Assembly (NCBI RefSeq): GCF_024834055.1
Contig: NZ_JANUXZ010000001.1
Location: forward strand, 248,001 to 312,000
Source: Corynebacterium sp. ES2730-CONJ
GTDB taxonomy: Bacteria > Actinomycetota > Actinomycetes > Mycobacteriales > Mycobacteriaceae
Direction: 5' to 3'
Length of the DNA: 64,000 nt
Shown: in pieces, positions 53,606 to 64,000 of the stretch
Numbering within the stretch: position 1 is the first letter of the stretch
How the letters are laid out: each line of letters begins with the position of its first letter
The notes under the pieces: model-generated
Told to the model about the DNA's origin: nothing
Seen by the model: only the letters and a program-made list of their open reading frames with translations
The model's database searches: none
Position numbers and translations under genes: made by a program

Positions 53606-54238
53606 TCAGAGACTTGATCGATCGATTCCGTCATAATCATCGACGATATCGACATGAGCCCAATCGCGGCCGTAGAGATAGAGCAGGATTTCACCCACAT
53701 CACCCCGAATCCTTGCCACCTGGTCCCCTTTAGTGGCGACCCCACGCTTGTTTTTTCCCACAAACCGTTGGAAACCGTGAGGTTCGATGACGACGGGCAC
53801 ACGTGAACTCCGCAACATCATCGGTGCGAGCCACTTCAGCAAAGTATACAGTTCTTTGTTTTCCGCATCGGTAAAGTTGCGGGGTGCCACCGAGTCCGGC
53901 TCCGATCCACGACGTAAATCCTCGTGGTGAACAAAGAACTCTGCAGCATTAACGAAACGATCAAGGTATCGAAACGGGCTCAAAGCACCTGGACCTTGTT
54001 CAAAGCAATCGATAAGTTCCTGGTAGTCACGGTTCGCCGCCTTTTCGGACTGTTTTTTCAAGCTACCTTCAAATCGGGAGCTCACAATACCCAAAGCGGC
54101 TGGAAACTCATTTTCACGCACCACCAGGTGAACAAGAAGATCTTTGGCGTTCCACTGGCCACACAGTGTAGGCGCCGAGGGGTCAGTATCTCGAAAAAGG
54201 GCAGCCAAGCGGGAACGTTCGGAAGATGAAAGAGTCAT
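53606..54238 (-). CDS. TIGR03085-type metal-binding protein (DinB/maleylpyruvate isomerase-like)
   Basis: A 210-residue protein of the DinB-like four-helix superfamily as found in actinobacteria. SERSRLAALFRDTDPSAPTLCGQWNAKDLLVHLVVREN contains the first conserved His of the putative metal site, and AAEFFVHHEDLRR the second. The C-terminal half (GDVGEILLYLYGRD) matches the TIGR03085 ending. Probably a mycothiol- or metal-dependent protein; the substrate is unknown. TAGGCT is 6 bases before the ATG (leaderless). Confidence 0.8.
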   Translation of the reverse strand: MTLSSSERSRLAALFRDTDPSAPTLCGQWNAKDLLVHLVVRENEFPAALGIVSSRFEGSLKKQSEKAANRDYQELIDCFEQGPGALSPFRYLDRFVNAAEFFVHHEDLRRGSEPDSVAPRNFTDAENKELYTLLKWLAPMMLRSSRVPVVIEPHGFQRFVGKNKRGVATKGDQVARIRGDVGEILLYLYGRDWAHVDIVDDYDGIDRSSL

Positions 54239-54244
54239 ATATTT

Positions 54245-54250
54245 AGCCTA
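54245..54250 (-). promoter_or_regulatory. -10 box of a probable leaderless promoter for the TIGR03085-type gene
   Basis: TAGGCT lies 6 bases before the ATG at 54238, with no Shine-Dalgarno. Confidence 0.45.
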
Positions 54251-54284
54251 CCGATCTTCTTTTGTTTTGGCATAAGCTCGACAT

Positions 54285-54318
54285 AAAAAATCCCCGTCTG
54301 AATGAGGCGGGGATTTTT
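54285..54318 (-). terminator. Terminator of rnj
   Basis: AAAAAATCCCCG / CGGGGATTTTTT stem with a loop of about 10 bases, just after the rnj stop and symmetrical for both strands. Confidence 0.9.
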
Positions 54319-54321
54319 TAG

Positions 54322-56319
54322 TTACCAACTCGGACGCGAGCGACGCACATCCTCATCGGGTATCGGAGTGCTGTTATCTGAAGACATTGGCACCACCGTG
54401 GGCATAATCATTGGCTTACGACGCCATGTCTGCTCCACGTAGCGGGAGACTTTTCGCCGCAGTTGTTGCACCATACGATAGGGATCGTTCTCCCCTTCCG
54501 CCGCGAGATCATTCATGGTGGTGGAAACTAGATCTTTGACCTCGGGCATCATCGCTATAGCATCCTCAGAGAAGCCCTTAGCTTGCACTGTGGGGGCTTC
54601 GAGGAGACGGCCTGTGCGATTATCAATCACAGCAGTGATAGAGATAAGACCTCCCTCGCCAAGGGCCGTGCGATCATCAAGCACTTCTTGATCGATATCG
54701 CCCATGGTGACGCCATCCACATAGAGGTGCCCAATAGGGATTTGACCCGCGATCTCTACCTTGCCGTCGACCATATCGACGACCACACCGTTTTGCGCTA
54801 GTACAGTATTTTCCCGCGGCACACCTGTGGCAATGGCAAGTTCCTTGTTGGCGCGCAAGTGTCGCCATTCACCGTGTACAGGCATCGCGTGGCGTGGGCG
54901 CGCAGCGTTGTAGAGGAATAATAGCTCGCCCGAATAACCGTGGCCAGAGGTGTGTACTTTGGCATCTCGACCGGTGATCACGGTGGCTCCGATTTGAGCC
55001 AACATATTCATCACGCCAAATACAGCCTCTTCGTTACCGGGGACCAAAGAAGACGAAAAAATTATAACGTCTCCATCGCGAACAGTAACCTGGCGGTGCT
55101 CGCGACGAGCCATCCTCGACAGAGCGGCCATCGGTTCACCCTGGGTACCGGTAGTAATAAGGAGAACCTTCGATGGAGCCATTTTGCCGGCATCGTCCAT
55201 GGACACAATAGTTCCACGCGGGGCCTTGAGATAGCCGAGCTTCTCGGCAATTTCCATATTACGAATCATGGAGCGGCCGTTGAATGCCACCTTACGTCCG
55301 CACTCCGCAGCGGCGTCAATTGCCGCCTGGACTCTGTCAACGTTGGACGCGAAACACGCTAGAATGACCCGCTGCTTCGCATCGGTGATGATACGTCGCA
55401 ATGCAGGGGCAATATTAGATTCGGATTCAGATACACCAGGAGTGGTGGCGTTTGTGGAATCACACAGGAATAGGTCAATCCCCTCATCCCCGAGCCTCGA
55501 GAGTGCAGGCAGGTCGGTGGGCTTTCCATTGGGAGGGGTTTGATCGAGCTTAATATCGCCGGTCATCACGACCATGCCAGCTCCAGTCTTGATTGCTACA
55601 CCTAAGCAATCGGGTATGGAGTGATTGACATGCCAGAAACGAATATTGAACGGTCCGCGATCGAGGTTGGAATCTTTATCTACCTCCGTGATCTTCGGGC
55701 GAATTCGATGTTCGCGACATTTTGCCATGATGAGAGCAGTCGTGAAACGCGAGGCGAATATGGGGAGATCGGGGCGCAGCTTTAGCAGCCATGGAATGGC
55801 GCCGATATGGTCCTCGTGTCCATGTGTGATCACCAGTGCTTCAACCTGGTCTAATTTGTCTTCGATGGGCGCGAAATCTGGGAGGATCAAATCAACGCCG
55901 GGTTCGCCTGATGACGGGAAAAGTACACCACAGTCGACAATAAGCAACTTATTGTTGTACTCAAAAACGGTCATATTTCGTCCGATTTCCGAAATGCCAC
56001 CTAAGGCATAAATGCGCAAACCGTTCCGCTTCGGCTTACCGGGCAACGGTAGGCGACCAGTAAGATCCGCACCTTGCATTGATTTCACCACATTACGGCG
56101 ACTGTCGCGCTGACCACTTTCTTGGCCATGACCCTTTTTATTTTTCTGAGGGCCGCGATTATTTCTGCCACGTCCCTGCGTGGCATTCTTGCGTTTTTCG
56201 CTTGGCGCGCCCGATGTATCAGGGCTTCCTTCGGGCGAGATGAAGGTTGGGGCGTCTGCAGTCTCTGGCGAGCCAGCTTTTCGCACAGCTCGTCGGTTGC
56301 GACTACGGGTTTCACTCAT
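54322..56319 (-). CDS. rnj: Ribonuclease J
   Basis: A 665-residue metallo-beta-lactamase/beta-CASP nuclease. The N-terminal 100 residues are basic and disordered (Arg/Asn/Gly-rich). The zinc motif HGHEDHIGA follows, then DGHSPGD-like strands replaced by [12 protein letters not shown] and VVMTGDIK, and the beta-CASP motifs SSLVPGNE and [14 protein letters not shown]. It is a 5'-3' exo- and endonuclease in RNA decay and rRNA maturation. The ATG overlaps the dapA stop by 8 bases, so the two are coupled. Confidence 0.95.
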   Translation of the reverse strand: MSETRSRNRRAVRKAGSPETADAPTFISPEGSPDTSGAPSEKRKNATQGRGRNNRGPQKNKKGHGQESGQRDSRRNVVKSMQGADLTGRLPLPGKPKRNGLRIYALGGISEIGRNMTVFEYNNKLLIVDCGVLFPSSGEPGVDLILPDFAPIEDKLDQVEALVITHGHEDHIGAIPWLLKLRPDLPIFASRFTTALIMAKCREHRIRPKITEVDKDSNLDRGPFNIRFWHVNHSIPDCLGVAIKTGAGMVVMTGDIKLDQTPPNGKPTDLPALSRLGDEGIDLFLCDSTNATTPGVSESESNIAPALRRIITDAKQRVILACFASNVDRVQAAIDAAAECGRKVAFNGRSMIRNMEIAEKLGYLKAPRGTIVSMDDAGKMAPSKVLLITTGTQGEPMAALSRMARREHRQVTVRDGDVIIFSSSLVPGNEEAVFGVMNMLAQIGATVITGRDAKVHTSGHGYSGELLFLYNAARPRHAMPVHGEWRHLRANKELAIATGVPRENTVLAQNGVVVDMVDGKVEIAGQIPIGHLYVDGVTMGDIDQEVLDDRTALGEGGLISITAVIDNRTGRLLEAPTVQAKGFSEDAIAMMPEVKDLVSTTMNDLAAEGENDPYRMVQQLRRKVSRYVEQTWRRKPMIMPTVVPMSSDNSTPIPDEDVRRSRPSW

Positions 56320-57226
56320 TAGTTAATACTCCAGCTATTTTCATATCGTGGCTGAGAGCTTCATATTCCTCTACTGAGGGAGCAAGGTTGGGTAGGCGGG
56401 GTTCGCCCACATCTATGCCCTGCAGCCTTAAACCAGCTTTGGCAAAGGCCACTCCACCCAAGCGCGCTTGGGCACGCACGAGTGGAGCTAATGAAGCGTT
56501 AATCTCACGAGCTTCCGCGAGATTGCCGTTGTTAAAATTTTCGTACATTTCTCGCAATTGCCGCGGAGCTAGATGCCCGATCACCGATATAAACCCGACG
56601 GCGCCTACACTCAACCAAGGAAGATTGAGAGGGTCGTCACCGGAATACCATGCCAGATTGAGCGCATCGATTAGTGCAGTCGACAGGGCGATATTTCCCT
56701 TGGCGTCCTTGACAGCCGCAACTGTTGGAAGTTCCGCTATCCGACTCAGGGTGTGCGCCTCGATCGCTACTCCCGTGCGCCCTGGTATGTCATAAACACA
56801 GATGGGGAGCTCGGTTGCTTTCGCGACTGTGGAGAAATGTTGGTAAATGCCTTCTTGACTCGGTTTGGAGTAATACGGCGTGACAATTAAAAGCCCATCT
56901 GCGCCAGCGTCGGCGCAGGCTTTTGATGCTTCCACCGTGGATCGTGTGTTATTAGTACCAGCACCAGCAATTATTCTGGCCGCTGCTCCTATTTCCTCAC
57001 GGACGGCGGTGAGCAGGTCGATCTTTTCAGTAAGCGTGGTGGTCGGAGCTTCGCCGGTCGTTCCCGAGAGAACGAGCGAATCTACTCCGTTATCAACGAG
57101 GTGGCGGGCCAGCTTAGCAGCTGCGCCGAGATCAAGTTCACCATTTTCGTTAAAGGGGGTAACCATAGCAACGGAAATCGAGCCGAAATACTCGGCCCCC
57201 GTTAGCGCTACTAAACCTTTGCTCAT
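56312..57226 (-). CDS. dapA: 4-hydroxy-tetrahydrodipicolinate synthase
   Basis: About 304 residues, a TIM-barrel aldolase of the DapA family. [32 protein letters not shown] (phosphate or pyruvate carboxylate contact), [15 protein letters not shown] with the catalytic-triad Tyr, [12 protein letters not shown] and [10 protein letters not shown] with the Schiff-base Lys. It condenses pyruvate with aspartate semialdehyde as the first committed step to diaminopimelate. The start may be ATG 57226 (MSKGLVAL) or TTG 57235, which has a better-spaced AGAAGG. Confidence 0.96.
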   Translation of the reverse strand: MSKGLVALTGAEYFGSISVAMVTPFNENGELDLGAAAKLARHLVDNGVDSLVLSGTTGEAPTTTLTEKIDLLTAVREEIGAAARIIAGAGTNNTRSTVEASKACADAGADGLLIVTPYYSKPSQEGIYQHFSTVAKATELPICVYDIPGRTGVAIEAHTLSRIAELPTVAAVKDAKGNIALSTALIDALNLAWYSGDDPLNLPWLSVGAVGFISVIGHLAPRQLREMYENFNNGNLAEAREINASLAPLVRAQARLGGVAFAKAGLRLQGIDVGEPRLPNLAPSVEEYEALSHDMKIAGVLTNE

Positions 57227-57294
57227 GACCTTCAACGTTACCTTCTTTTGAGCATAAGTTTGGCATCCACCGCCCAGGGGTTGGAAATAATTCC

Positions 57295-58855
<1,561 letters not shown>

Positions 58856-58862
58856 CTAAAAA

Positions 58863-58891
58863 GGTCCGATCCTTCTCAGAAGGATCGGACC
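58863..58891. terminator. Terminator of the galactose operon (after galK)
   Basis: Perfect 12-bp stem GGTCCGATCCTT / AAGGATCGGACC with a CTCAG loop; on the minus strand it is followed by TTTTT. Confidence 0.92.
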
Positions 58892-58898
58892 GTAGGAT

Positions 58899-60143
58899 CT
58901 AGTCGAGTCGACGAGCCCCGTAGCTTGGCGTTGCGAGGAGGAATTCCGGTATCGGGAACCCCTGATCCCTAGCCTTGGTGTCTATCCGGCGAGCTAACTC
59001 GGTAGCTTCGTGGGTTCGCACAAGAGCGATGGCACTTCCGCCAAAGCCTCCCCCGGTCATGCGCGCTCCGAGGGCGCCTATGGCTCGCGCTTCTTCGACA
59101 ACGAGGTCGAGTTCTGGAGTAGATACCTCATAATCATCACGCAATGAAGCGTGCGACTGCCACATTAACGTGCCAAAACCAGCGATATCGTTGGCTTTGA
59201 GTCTATTGATGGCCTCAGCAGTACGGTCTATCTCCGAAACGACGTGCCTGACCCTGCGATACACCACCTCTTGCCACTGTTGTGCGCTTTGGCTAGCGGG
59301 CTGGTTCTTAGCTGCCCAGCTTGCCGCCACCTCGAAAGGATCCTCCACCTGGCGAAGTGTGGAAACTCCCGCCGCGTGGGCAACCCCATCGATAACCGCT
59401 CGCCGTGAAGCATACTGCCCATCGCCGAGGAAATGAGGGGCGTTAGTATTACAAATCAGTAGGCTTAAGCCCGCCGACTCGATATCAAAAGGAACGTGCT
59501 GACTGCTGTTATCACCGAAGTCTATTGCAAGAGCGTGTCCGGGACGCGCAAAGAGCGAAATCTTTTGATCCAGCCCGCCGGTCGAGGCTCCTACGATCTC
59601 GTTTTCCGCTCGCATGGTGGCTACGACAAGGTGCTCGCGAATCTCATCGTTGAGATTTCCTGGGTGGATTAATTCCACCGCGGCTAGGGCGGCCGAACAC
59701 TCGATCGCAGCCGAACTGGATAATCCAGCTCCCACGGGCACATCGGAGACGACCGCAATATCGAAACCTTGCTCGTCAATGACTCCCGCTTGGTACGCGG
59801 CCCAAATTGAACCAACGACATAACCAGCCCAAGAAGCGGGATGTTGGGGGCCAATATCGCGAAGATCTATAGACTCGATCTCAGAATTAGGCCAATCCGA
59901 GACGACGGCGAGTTTCCGGTCATCTCTACGTGCGATCGCTACATAGCTGCGCTGACCCAGCGCGAAGGGAAGACATATACCGCCAGCATAATCTACGTGT
60001 TCCCCGATCAAATTGACTCGCCCCGGCGCGGCAACAGTGATTTCTGGGGCTCGGTTGAATGTGCGAACAAATAACTCTCGTGCCAGGCTAGCACCGGCAC
60101 CGTCGCCGTGTGTCTGCATCCAACGTGGGCTATAAGACATCAA
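58899..60143 (-). CDS. galK: Galactokinase
   Basis: A 414-residue GHMP kinase. The galactokinase signature GRVNLIGEHVDYAGG is at about 41-55, the GHMP ATP motif is in VPVGAGLSSSAAIECS, and GARMTGGGFGGSAIAL is motif 3. It phosphorylates galactose to galactose 1-phosphate. It overlaps the galT stop by 14 bases and ends the operon. Confidence 0.97.
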   Translation of the reverse strand: MMSYSPRWMQTHGDGAGASLARELFVRTFNRAPEITVAAPGRVNLIGEHVDYAGGICLPFALGQRSYVAIARRDDRKLAVVSDWPNSEIESIDLRDIGPQHPASWAGYVVGSIWAAYQAGVIDEQGFDIAVVSDVPVGAGLSSSAAIECSAALAAVELIHPGNLNDEIREHLVVATMRAENEIVGASTGGLDQKISLFARPGHALAIDFGDNSSQHVPFDIESAGLSLLICNTNAPHFLGDGQYASRRAVIDGVAHAAGVSTLRQVEDPFEVAASWAAKNQPASQSAQQWQEVVYRRVRHVVSEIDRTAEAINRLKANDIAGFGTLMWQSHASLRDDYEVSTPELDLVVEEARAIGALGARMTGGGFGGSAIALVRTHEATELARRIDTKARDQGFPIPEFLLATPSYGARRLD

Positions 60144-61275
60144 TCTTCCCCTCTAAAAGATCTCGGAAGCGTTGAGCGATCCGCTCAGGTGTTGTATCGG
60201 AGATCCAAGCGCCCTGAGCTGACTCTGACCCCGCTAAGTATTTCAAGCGGTGTGGTGATCGCATAAGGGAAAATAACTGCAGGTGTAGCCTGCCGAATGT
60301 TCGATCCGCACCAACTGGCGCTTGGTTCCATCCAGCGATATAAGGAGTTTTGTCGACGCCCTCAAAGAAATGATCGAGAGCTTGTAATACGGTGAGATAG
60401 ATACGAGCGAGCTCATCTTTTTCGGGATTGCTCAACTCCGCAAAGTCTGCCACGTGTCGACGCGGCATGAACATCAGTTCGACTGGCCACTTAGCTGCTG
60501 CGGGGACAAATACCACCCACTGTTTTCCCGCTACCACAATTCGTGTCCCTGCCTCTAGCTCGGCAGTGAGGTAATCATCAAAAAGATCTCGACCAGTGCG
60601 TTCTTGGTGCGCCCGGGCGCGATTGACAATCGCTTGAGCGCGGGCGGGGAGGAAGGGATAGGAATAGATCTGGCCGTGGGGATGCTGGAGAGTGACCCCG
60701 ATCTCCTCTCCCCTATTTTCGAAGGGAAATACCAGTCTCACCCCCTTAATACGAGAGAGTTCAGCTGTCCGATGCGCCCACGCTTCTATCACTGTGCGCG
60801 CCCTAGTCAGGCTGAGGTCCTTAAATGATTGGGACGCTTCAGGTGTAAAACATACGACCTCGCAGCGGGCATATGCCGGCTGGCGCGGCACCAACTCGAT
60901 ACCGTCGACCAGGTGGGCGAAATCATCGGGAATATGCATATGGGTAGACAAAGACGGGAATCGGTTTTCAAAGACCACGACGTTGTAGTCTCGAGCAGGG
61001 ATTTCGGTGGGGTGTTTACCCGGGTGCGAGGGGGCGAGGGGGTTGAGGTCCGCCGGCGGCATAAAAGTCCGATTCATGCGATGCGCGGCATACACTACCC
61101 AGTCCCCAGTGAGGGGGTCACAGCGCATCTCTGATTCGGTGGTCGCCGCGGGTAAATCGCGAGGGTCGGTAAGCTCACGCGTTTTCTCGCCGGTCGTATA
61201 GCTGGGATCGTCGTCGAAATATATCAGTTCGCGGCCGTCGGCAAGCGTTGTGCGGGTTACCCGTATATCAGTCAT
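60130..61275 (-). CDS. galT: Galactose-1-phosphate uridylyltransferase
   Basis: About 381 residues. GalT signatures are [33 protein letters not shown], and the catalytic stretch [18 protein letters not shown], where HPH carries the nucleophilic histidine. It exchanges UMP between UDP-glucose and galactose 1-phosphate. ATG 61275 (MTDIRV) directly follows the small membrane protein gene; the longer frame to 61326 overlaps that gene and is not needed. Confidence 0.96.
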   Translation of the reverse strand: MTDIRVTRTTLADGRELIYFDDDPSYTTGEKTRELTDPRDLPAATTESEMRCDPLTGDWVVYAAHRMNRTFMPPADLNPLAPSHPGKHPTEIPARDYNVVVFENRFPSLSTHMHIPDDFAHLVDGIELVPRQPAYARCEVVCFTPEASQSFKDLSLTRARTVIEAWAHRTAELSRIKGVRLVFPFENRGEEIGVTLQHPHGQIYSYPFLPARAQAIVNRARAHQERTGRDLFDDYLTAELEAGTRIVVAGKQWVVFVPAAAKWPVELMFMPRRHVADFAELSNPEKDELARIYLTVLQALDHFFEGVDKTPYIAGWNQAPVGADRTFGRLHLQLFSLMRSPHRLKYLAGSESAQGAWISDTTPERIAQRFRDLLEGKIDVL

Positions 61276-61280
61276 GAGTC

Positions 61281-61532
61281 TTAGTGCTCTTTGACTTCCG
61301 GTATGACCGGGTTCAGTTTTGCCCACAGGAAAAATACTGCGGCGCAGCCCACCATCGCGAGACCAACCCAGAGGTTATAACCGGCATCTTTGGGCATACC
61401 GGTGCTGGGGTCGATACCTGGGTCGATGGCGAGGTAAGCGAAAACAAGGATGACGCCATAGATGCCGATGAGGGCGCCGATTACGTTTCGGATATCAAAG
61501 GCACGCGCTTTGATTGAACGTGGATGAGCCAT
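61281..61532 (-). CDS. Small two-span membrane protein in the galactose operon
   Basis: An 83-residue protein with two hydrophobic segments (VIGALIGIYGVILVFAYLAI and WVGLAMVGCAAVFFLWAKL) separated by a short hydrophilic loop rich in Asp and Pro. It begins MAHPRSIKARAFDIRN, with a basic N-terminus that should be cytoplasmic. It is 22 bases after the sodium symporter gene and 5 bases before galT, so it is fully inside the operon. The likely role is partner or accessory subunit of the symporter; no function is proven. Confidence 0.8.
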   Translation of the reverse strand: MAHPRSIKARAFDIRNVIGALIGIYGVILVFAYLAIDPGIDPSTGMPKDAGYNLWVGLAMVGCAAVFFLWAKLNPVIPEVKEH

Positions 61533-61554
61533 TGTGCTGGTCCTTTACTGTGGT

Positions 61555-63216
61555 TTAAGCGAAGACGATATTAAGAACGATGACCATAGCCATGCATAGG
61601 GCACCCAGTGGAACTGTGCGCTTATACCAGGCCACACCTACCTCGGCAGCATCGCTCAAGTCCTCCTTAGGGGTTACCGAGCGTACGAAGCCCACCATCT
61701 CATGATCGGCTTTAGGTACCGTAAGAGCAGAGACAGCAATGGAGATGGCGATATCGACAGCGAAAGCTAGGGATGCGGCAACAAAGGCTGTGCCCTGACC
61801 CGGAAGATTGAACAGAGCCGCCTCTGAGCCGGAGAACGTGGCTAGAACCCAGTAAATAATGGCAGAAAGAGTACCGCAGACCAGGCCCACCCAGCCGGCG
61901 GTGGGGGTCATTCGCTTCCAGAACATACCGAGTATGAAGGTGGCAAAGAGCGGAGCGTTGAAGAACCCAAAGAGAGTCTGGAGATAATCCATCACGTTGC
62001 CGAAGTTCTGCGCGATCAGGGCGGTGAAAATCGCGATTACTGTTGCGGCTACAGTAGCAAGACGACCAAAGCCTAAATAATAACTATCCTCTCGGTCTTT
62101 GACTACGTATGTTTGCCAAATATCGTAGGAGATCACGGTGTTGAACGCGGAAATATTGGCAGCCATTCCAGCCATAAATGCGGCCAAGAGACCAGCGAGA
62201 GCCACCCCGAGTAGACCGCTAGGGAGGAGATCGCGCATGAGGTACAACATGGCATCATTTGGCTTGGCACTGCCGTCCATAATGGGGGCTACTGTAGCAC
62301 CGGCAATCATGCCGGGGATGACCACTATGAAGGGCACGAACATCTTGGGGAAGGCGCCGATAATCGGAGTCCGTCGCGCTGCGGACAAGGAATCTGCTGC
62401 CATGGAGCGCTGTACTTCAACGAAGTTGGTAGTCCAATAACCGAAAGACAGCACGAAGCCGAGGCCAAAAACCAGCCCAATCACGGAAATAATTGGATTA
62501 TCAAAACCCGAGATATCGGTGCCAGGCCAGGTGTGGAAGTGGCTTTCCTCTGCCACTCTCTCTTTCAATCCCGACCATCCGCCAACATTGTGCAGGCCGA
62601 TAATAGTCAGCGGCAGCAGCGCAGCAATGATCACGAAGAATTGCAAGACCTCGTTATAGATAGCAGCAGAAAGACCACCGAGAGTGATATAAGAGAGCAC
62701 AATAACCGCGGCAATGATGAGGGTCAGCCATAGTGGCCACCCGAGCAGGGAGTTAACTACCTTTGCCAGCAGGAGCAGGTTGATACCAGCGATCAAAAGT
62801 TGGGCAACGGCAAAAGAGATAGCGTTAACAAGGTGCGCTCCGGGGCCAAAACGCCGCAGCATAAACTCGGGTACTGAGCGTACTTTCGATCCGTAGTAGA
62901 AGGGCATCATCACGATGCCGAGGAAGACCATGGCGGGGATGGCGCCGATCCAGAAATAGTGCATCGTTTGGAATCCGTACTGCACACCGTTGGCTGACAT
63001 ACCCACAATCTCCACGGCACCTAAGTTCGCAGAAATGAACGCGAGGCCAGTCACCCATGCGGGCAGGGAACGTCCGGAGAGAAAGAAGTCAATCGAACTT
63101 GAAACTTTTGAGCGAGCCGCCCAGCCGATTCCGAGAACGAATGCAAAATAGAGTGCCACAAGCGCATAATCGACCCATGAAGCATCAAGTTTCAGCGCAG
63201 ATTCAGCCATGGGCAT
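61555..63216 (-). CDS. Sodium/solute symporter (SSS family), probably for galactose
   Basis: A 553-residue protein with about 13-14 membrane segments. SSS signatures are GIGWAARSKVSSSIDFFLSGRSLPAWVTGLAFISANLGAVE (Na+ site), YGFQTMHYFWIGAIPAM, and GFVLSFGYWTTNFVEVQRSMAA. This resembles the SglT sugar branch rather than proline or pantothenate carriers. Operon context with galT, galK and the aldose epimerase points to galactose or glucose as substrate. ATG 63216 has AAAGGAGG 6 bases upstream; the frame to 63255 is not needed. Confidence 0.93.
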   Translation of the reverse strand: MPMAESALKLDASWVDYALVALYFAFVLGIGWAARSKVSSSIDFFLSGRSLPAWVTGLAFISANLGAVEIVGMSANGVQYGFQTMHYFWIGAIPAMVFLGIVMMPFYYGSKVRSVPEFMLRRFGPGAHLVNAISFAVAQLLIAGINLLLLAKVVNSLLGWPLWLTLIIAAVIVLSYITLGGLSAAIYNEVLQFFVIIAALLPLTIIGLHNVGGWSGLKERVAEESHFHTWPGTDISGFDNPIISVIGLVFGLGFVLSFGYWTTNFVEVQRSMAADSLSAARRTPIIGAFPKMFVPFIVVIPGMIAGATVAPIMDGSAKPNDAMLYLMRDLLPSGLLGVALAGLLAAFMAGMAANISAFNTVISYDIWQTYVVKDREDSYYLGFGRLATVAATVIAIFTALIAQNFGNVMDYLQTLFGFFNAPLFATFILGMFWKRMTPTAGWVGLVCGTLSAIIYWVLATFSGSEAALFNLPGQGTAFVAASLAFAVDIAISIAVSALTVPKADHEMVGFVRSVTPKEDLSDAAEVGVAWYKRTVPLGALCMAMVIVLNIVFA

Positions 63217-63297
63217 GGCTGCCTCCTTTAAAGAGTAGGAACGAAGGAAGGACAAAGCCGCAGCCTGGGTGGAATATTGTCAGACTGGGCGGTTTTA

Positions 63298-64000
63298 TTA
63301 AGTTGTTGTACGTTGGTAGGCGCCTATACTCACACTGACTTTTTTCACCTCATTCGGGGCGATGGTCATAAGGTCGGTGCCGGAACGTAAAGCATCGGGC
63401 GGGCATGTCATTGGCTCCACAGCCACTGCTCGCCCTACCCCTGGGAAGCCGCAGCCACGAGCAGGGTCTGGGGTGAAAACCTGCATCCAGGAAATTGACT
63501 CGTCGCCTGTAATCCTCACTCCACGTCCGCTCCGGGGGTCGATGAGAGTTGCCTCATTAACTCCAGGCCCGAAGCAATGGTCAAAGAATACTCCTTCAAG
63601 TGGCATCCCCTCTCCTAGCATCTCGAGCTGGTGTGTCGTAACAGTGCCTTCGTTCTCCAGAGTGTGCAGTGGAGAGACAGGGCCGGCTGGGAGATTCCGG
63701 GAAGTTTCGAGTGGGAGATACGATGAAACCGAGTGAAGAGCCAATAGACTTCGATCTACCGGCGCCCCTTGGGCACATATATACGGGTGGAAACCGAACC
63801 CAAAAGGCATGGCAGTATCTGATGTATTGTGGGCCTGGAAATCTAGACTCAGGCCGGTTTCAGCTCCAAGTGACCACACCACGGTATAGGTCACTGCCCA
63901 CGGCCACCCGGGATGTGGTTGATCTCGAAGGCGTAGGGTTGCGGAGTGTGGAGAGAGGCTAATAACCTCGAATTCTTGGCGACGAATAAATCCATGAATC
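63298..64000 (-). CDS. galM: Aldose 1-epimerase family protein, 5' end outside window (partial)
   Basis: The frame stays open to the right edge; the visible 234 residues are the C-terminal part. IHGFIRRQEFEVISL at the edge matches the HGFAR segment of aldose epimerases, PFGFGFHPYI holds the conserved HP of the active site, and GVFFDHCF and ITGDESISWMQVFTPD follow. It interconverts alpha- and beta-anomers of galactose or glucose before the kinase. It is the most upstream visible gene of the galactose cluster. A GTG at 63894 is internal, not the start. Confidence 0.85.
   Translation of the reverse strand, partial: IHGFIRRQEFEVISLSPHSATLRLRDQPHPGWPWAVTYTVVWSLGAETGLSLDFQAHNTSDTAMPFGFGFHPYICAQGAPVDRSLLALHSVSSYLPLETSRNLPAGPVSPLHTLENEGTVTTHQLEMLGEGMPLEGVFFDHCFGPGVNEATLIDPRSGRGVRITGDESISWMQVFTPDPARGCGFPGVGRAVAVEPMTCPPDALRSGTDLMTIAPNEVKKVSVSIGAYQRTTT

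Overview
The window is chromosomal DNA of an actinobacterium with roughly balanced GC, judged by eye and not computed. It is probably a member of the Actinomycetaceae (an Arcanobacterium- or Trueperella-like relative), but this assignment is an inference. The evidence is a dense set of actinobacterial genes in a conserved order: DUF3039, DUF3099, dtd, sigB-type sigma factor, dtxR/ideR, galE, DUF4192, PAC2 and DUF3516 helicase; then hrpA, nrdR, lexA, hflX, dapF, miaA, DUF349 and miaB; then gluABCD, recX, recA, DUF3046, pspA, clgR, cinA, pgsA, ftsK, rnj, dapA, thyX and dapB. From memory, this resembles the Rv2710 to Rv2773 stretch of Mycobacterium tuberculosis. No rRNA, tRNA, insertion sequence, prophage or CRISPR array was seen.

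Layout: 1-5.2 kb holds a truncated helicase, small DUF genes, a methyltransferase, a D-aminoacyl-tRNA deacylase and a principal-like sigma factor. 5.4-9.1 kb holds the iron regulator, UDP-glucose epimerase, DUF4192 and PAC2 genes. 9.1-14 kb holds an RNA helicase and a peroxide module (ahpCD with divergent oxyR). 14-21.3 kb holds HrpA, NrdR, a small membrane protein and LexA. 21.6-25.9 kb is a fructose-type PTS module (DeoR regulator, enzyme I, 1-phosphofructokinase, HPr) with no permease. 26-28.3 kb has an unrecognised helical protein and a stretch without a convincing gene. 28.3-39 kb holds a nucleobase permease, HflX, dapF, miaA, miaB and several unknowns. 39-42.6 kb is a glutamate-type ABC transporter locus whose two permease genes are both disrupted. 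42.6-46.7 kb holds recX/recA and the bioYMN biotin uptake genes. 46.8-54.2 kb holds pspA-clgR-cinA-pgsA, a TerC gene under a candidate manganese riboswitch, and ftsK. 54.3-58.8 kb holds rnj-dapA-thyX-dapB. 58.9-64 kb is a galactose (Leloir) cluster with its own sodium symporter.

Functional themes: SOS response (lexA, recA, recX and a membrane protein at the position of the SOS cell-division inhibitor), lysine/peptidoglycan precursor synthesis (dapA, dapB, dapF), tRNA modification (miaA, miaB), redox and metal control (dtxR, oxyR, ahpCD, terC), and sugar use (galETKM, PTS). At least nine genes have a TAnnnT-type -10 box 6-8 bases before the start codon and little or no Shine-Dalgarno sequence, so leaderless transcripts look common here. 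I found no clearly new multi-gene system. The best candidates for follow-up are the doubly broken glutamate permease, the structured fruK leader, the reduced ChiZ-position protein beside lexA, and the unrecognised proteins at 26-27.7 kb and 31.3-32.1 kb.
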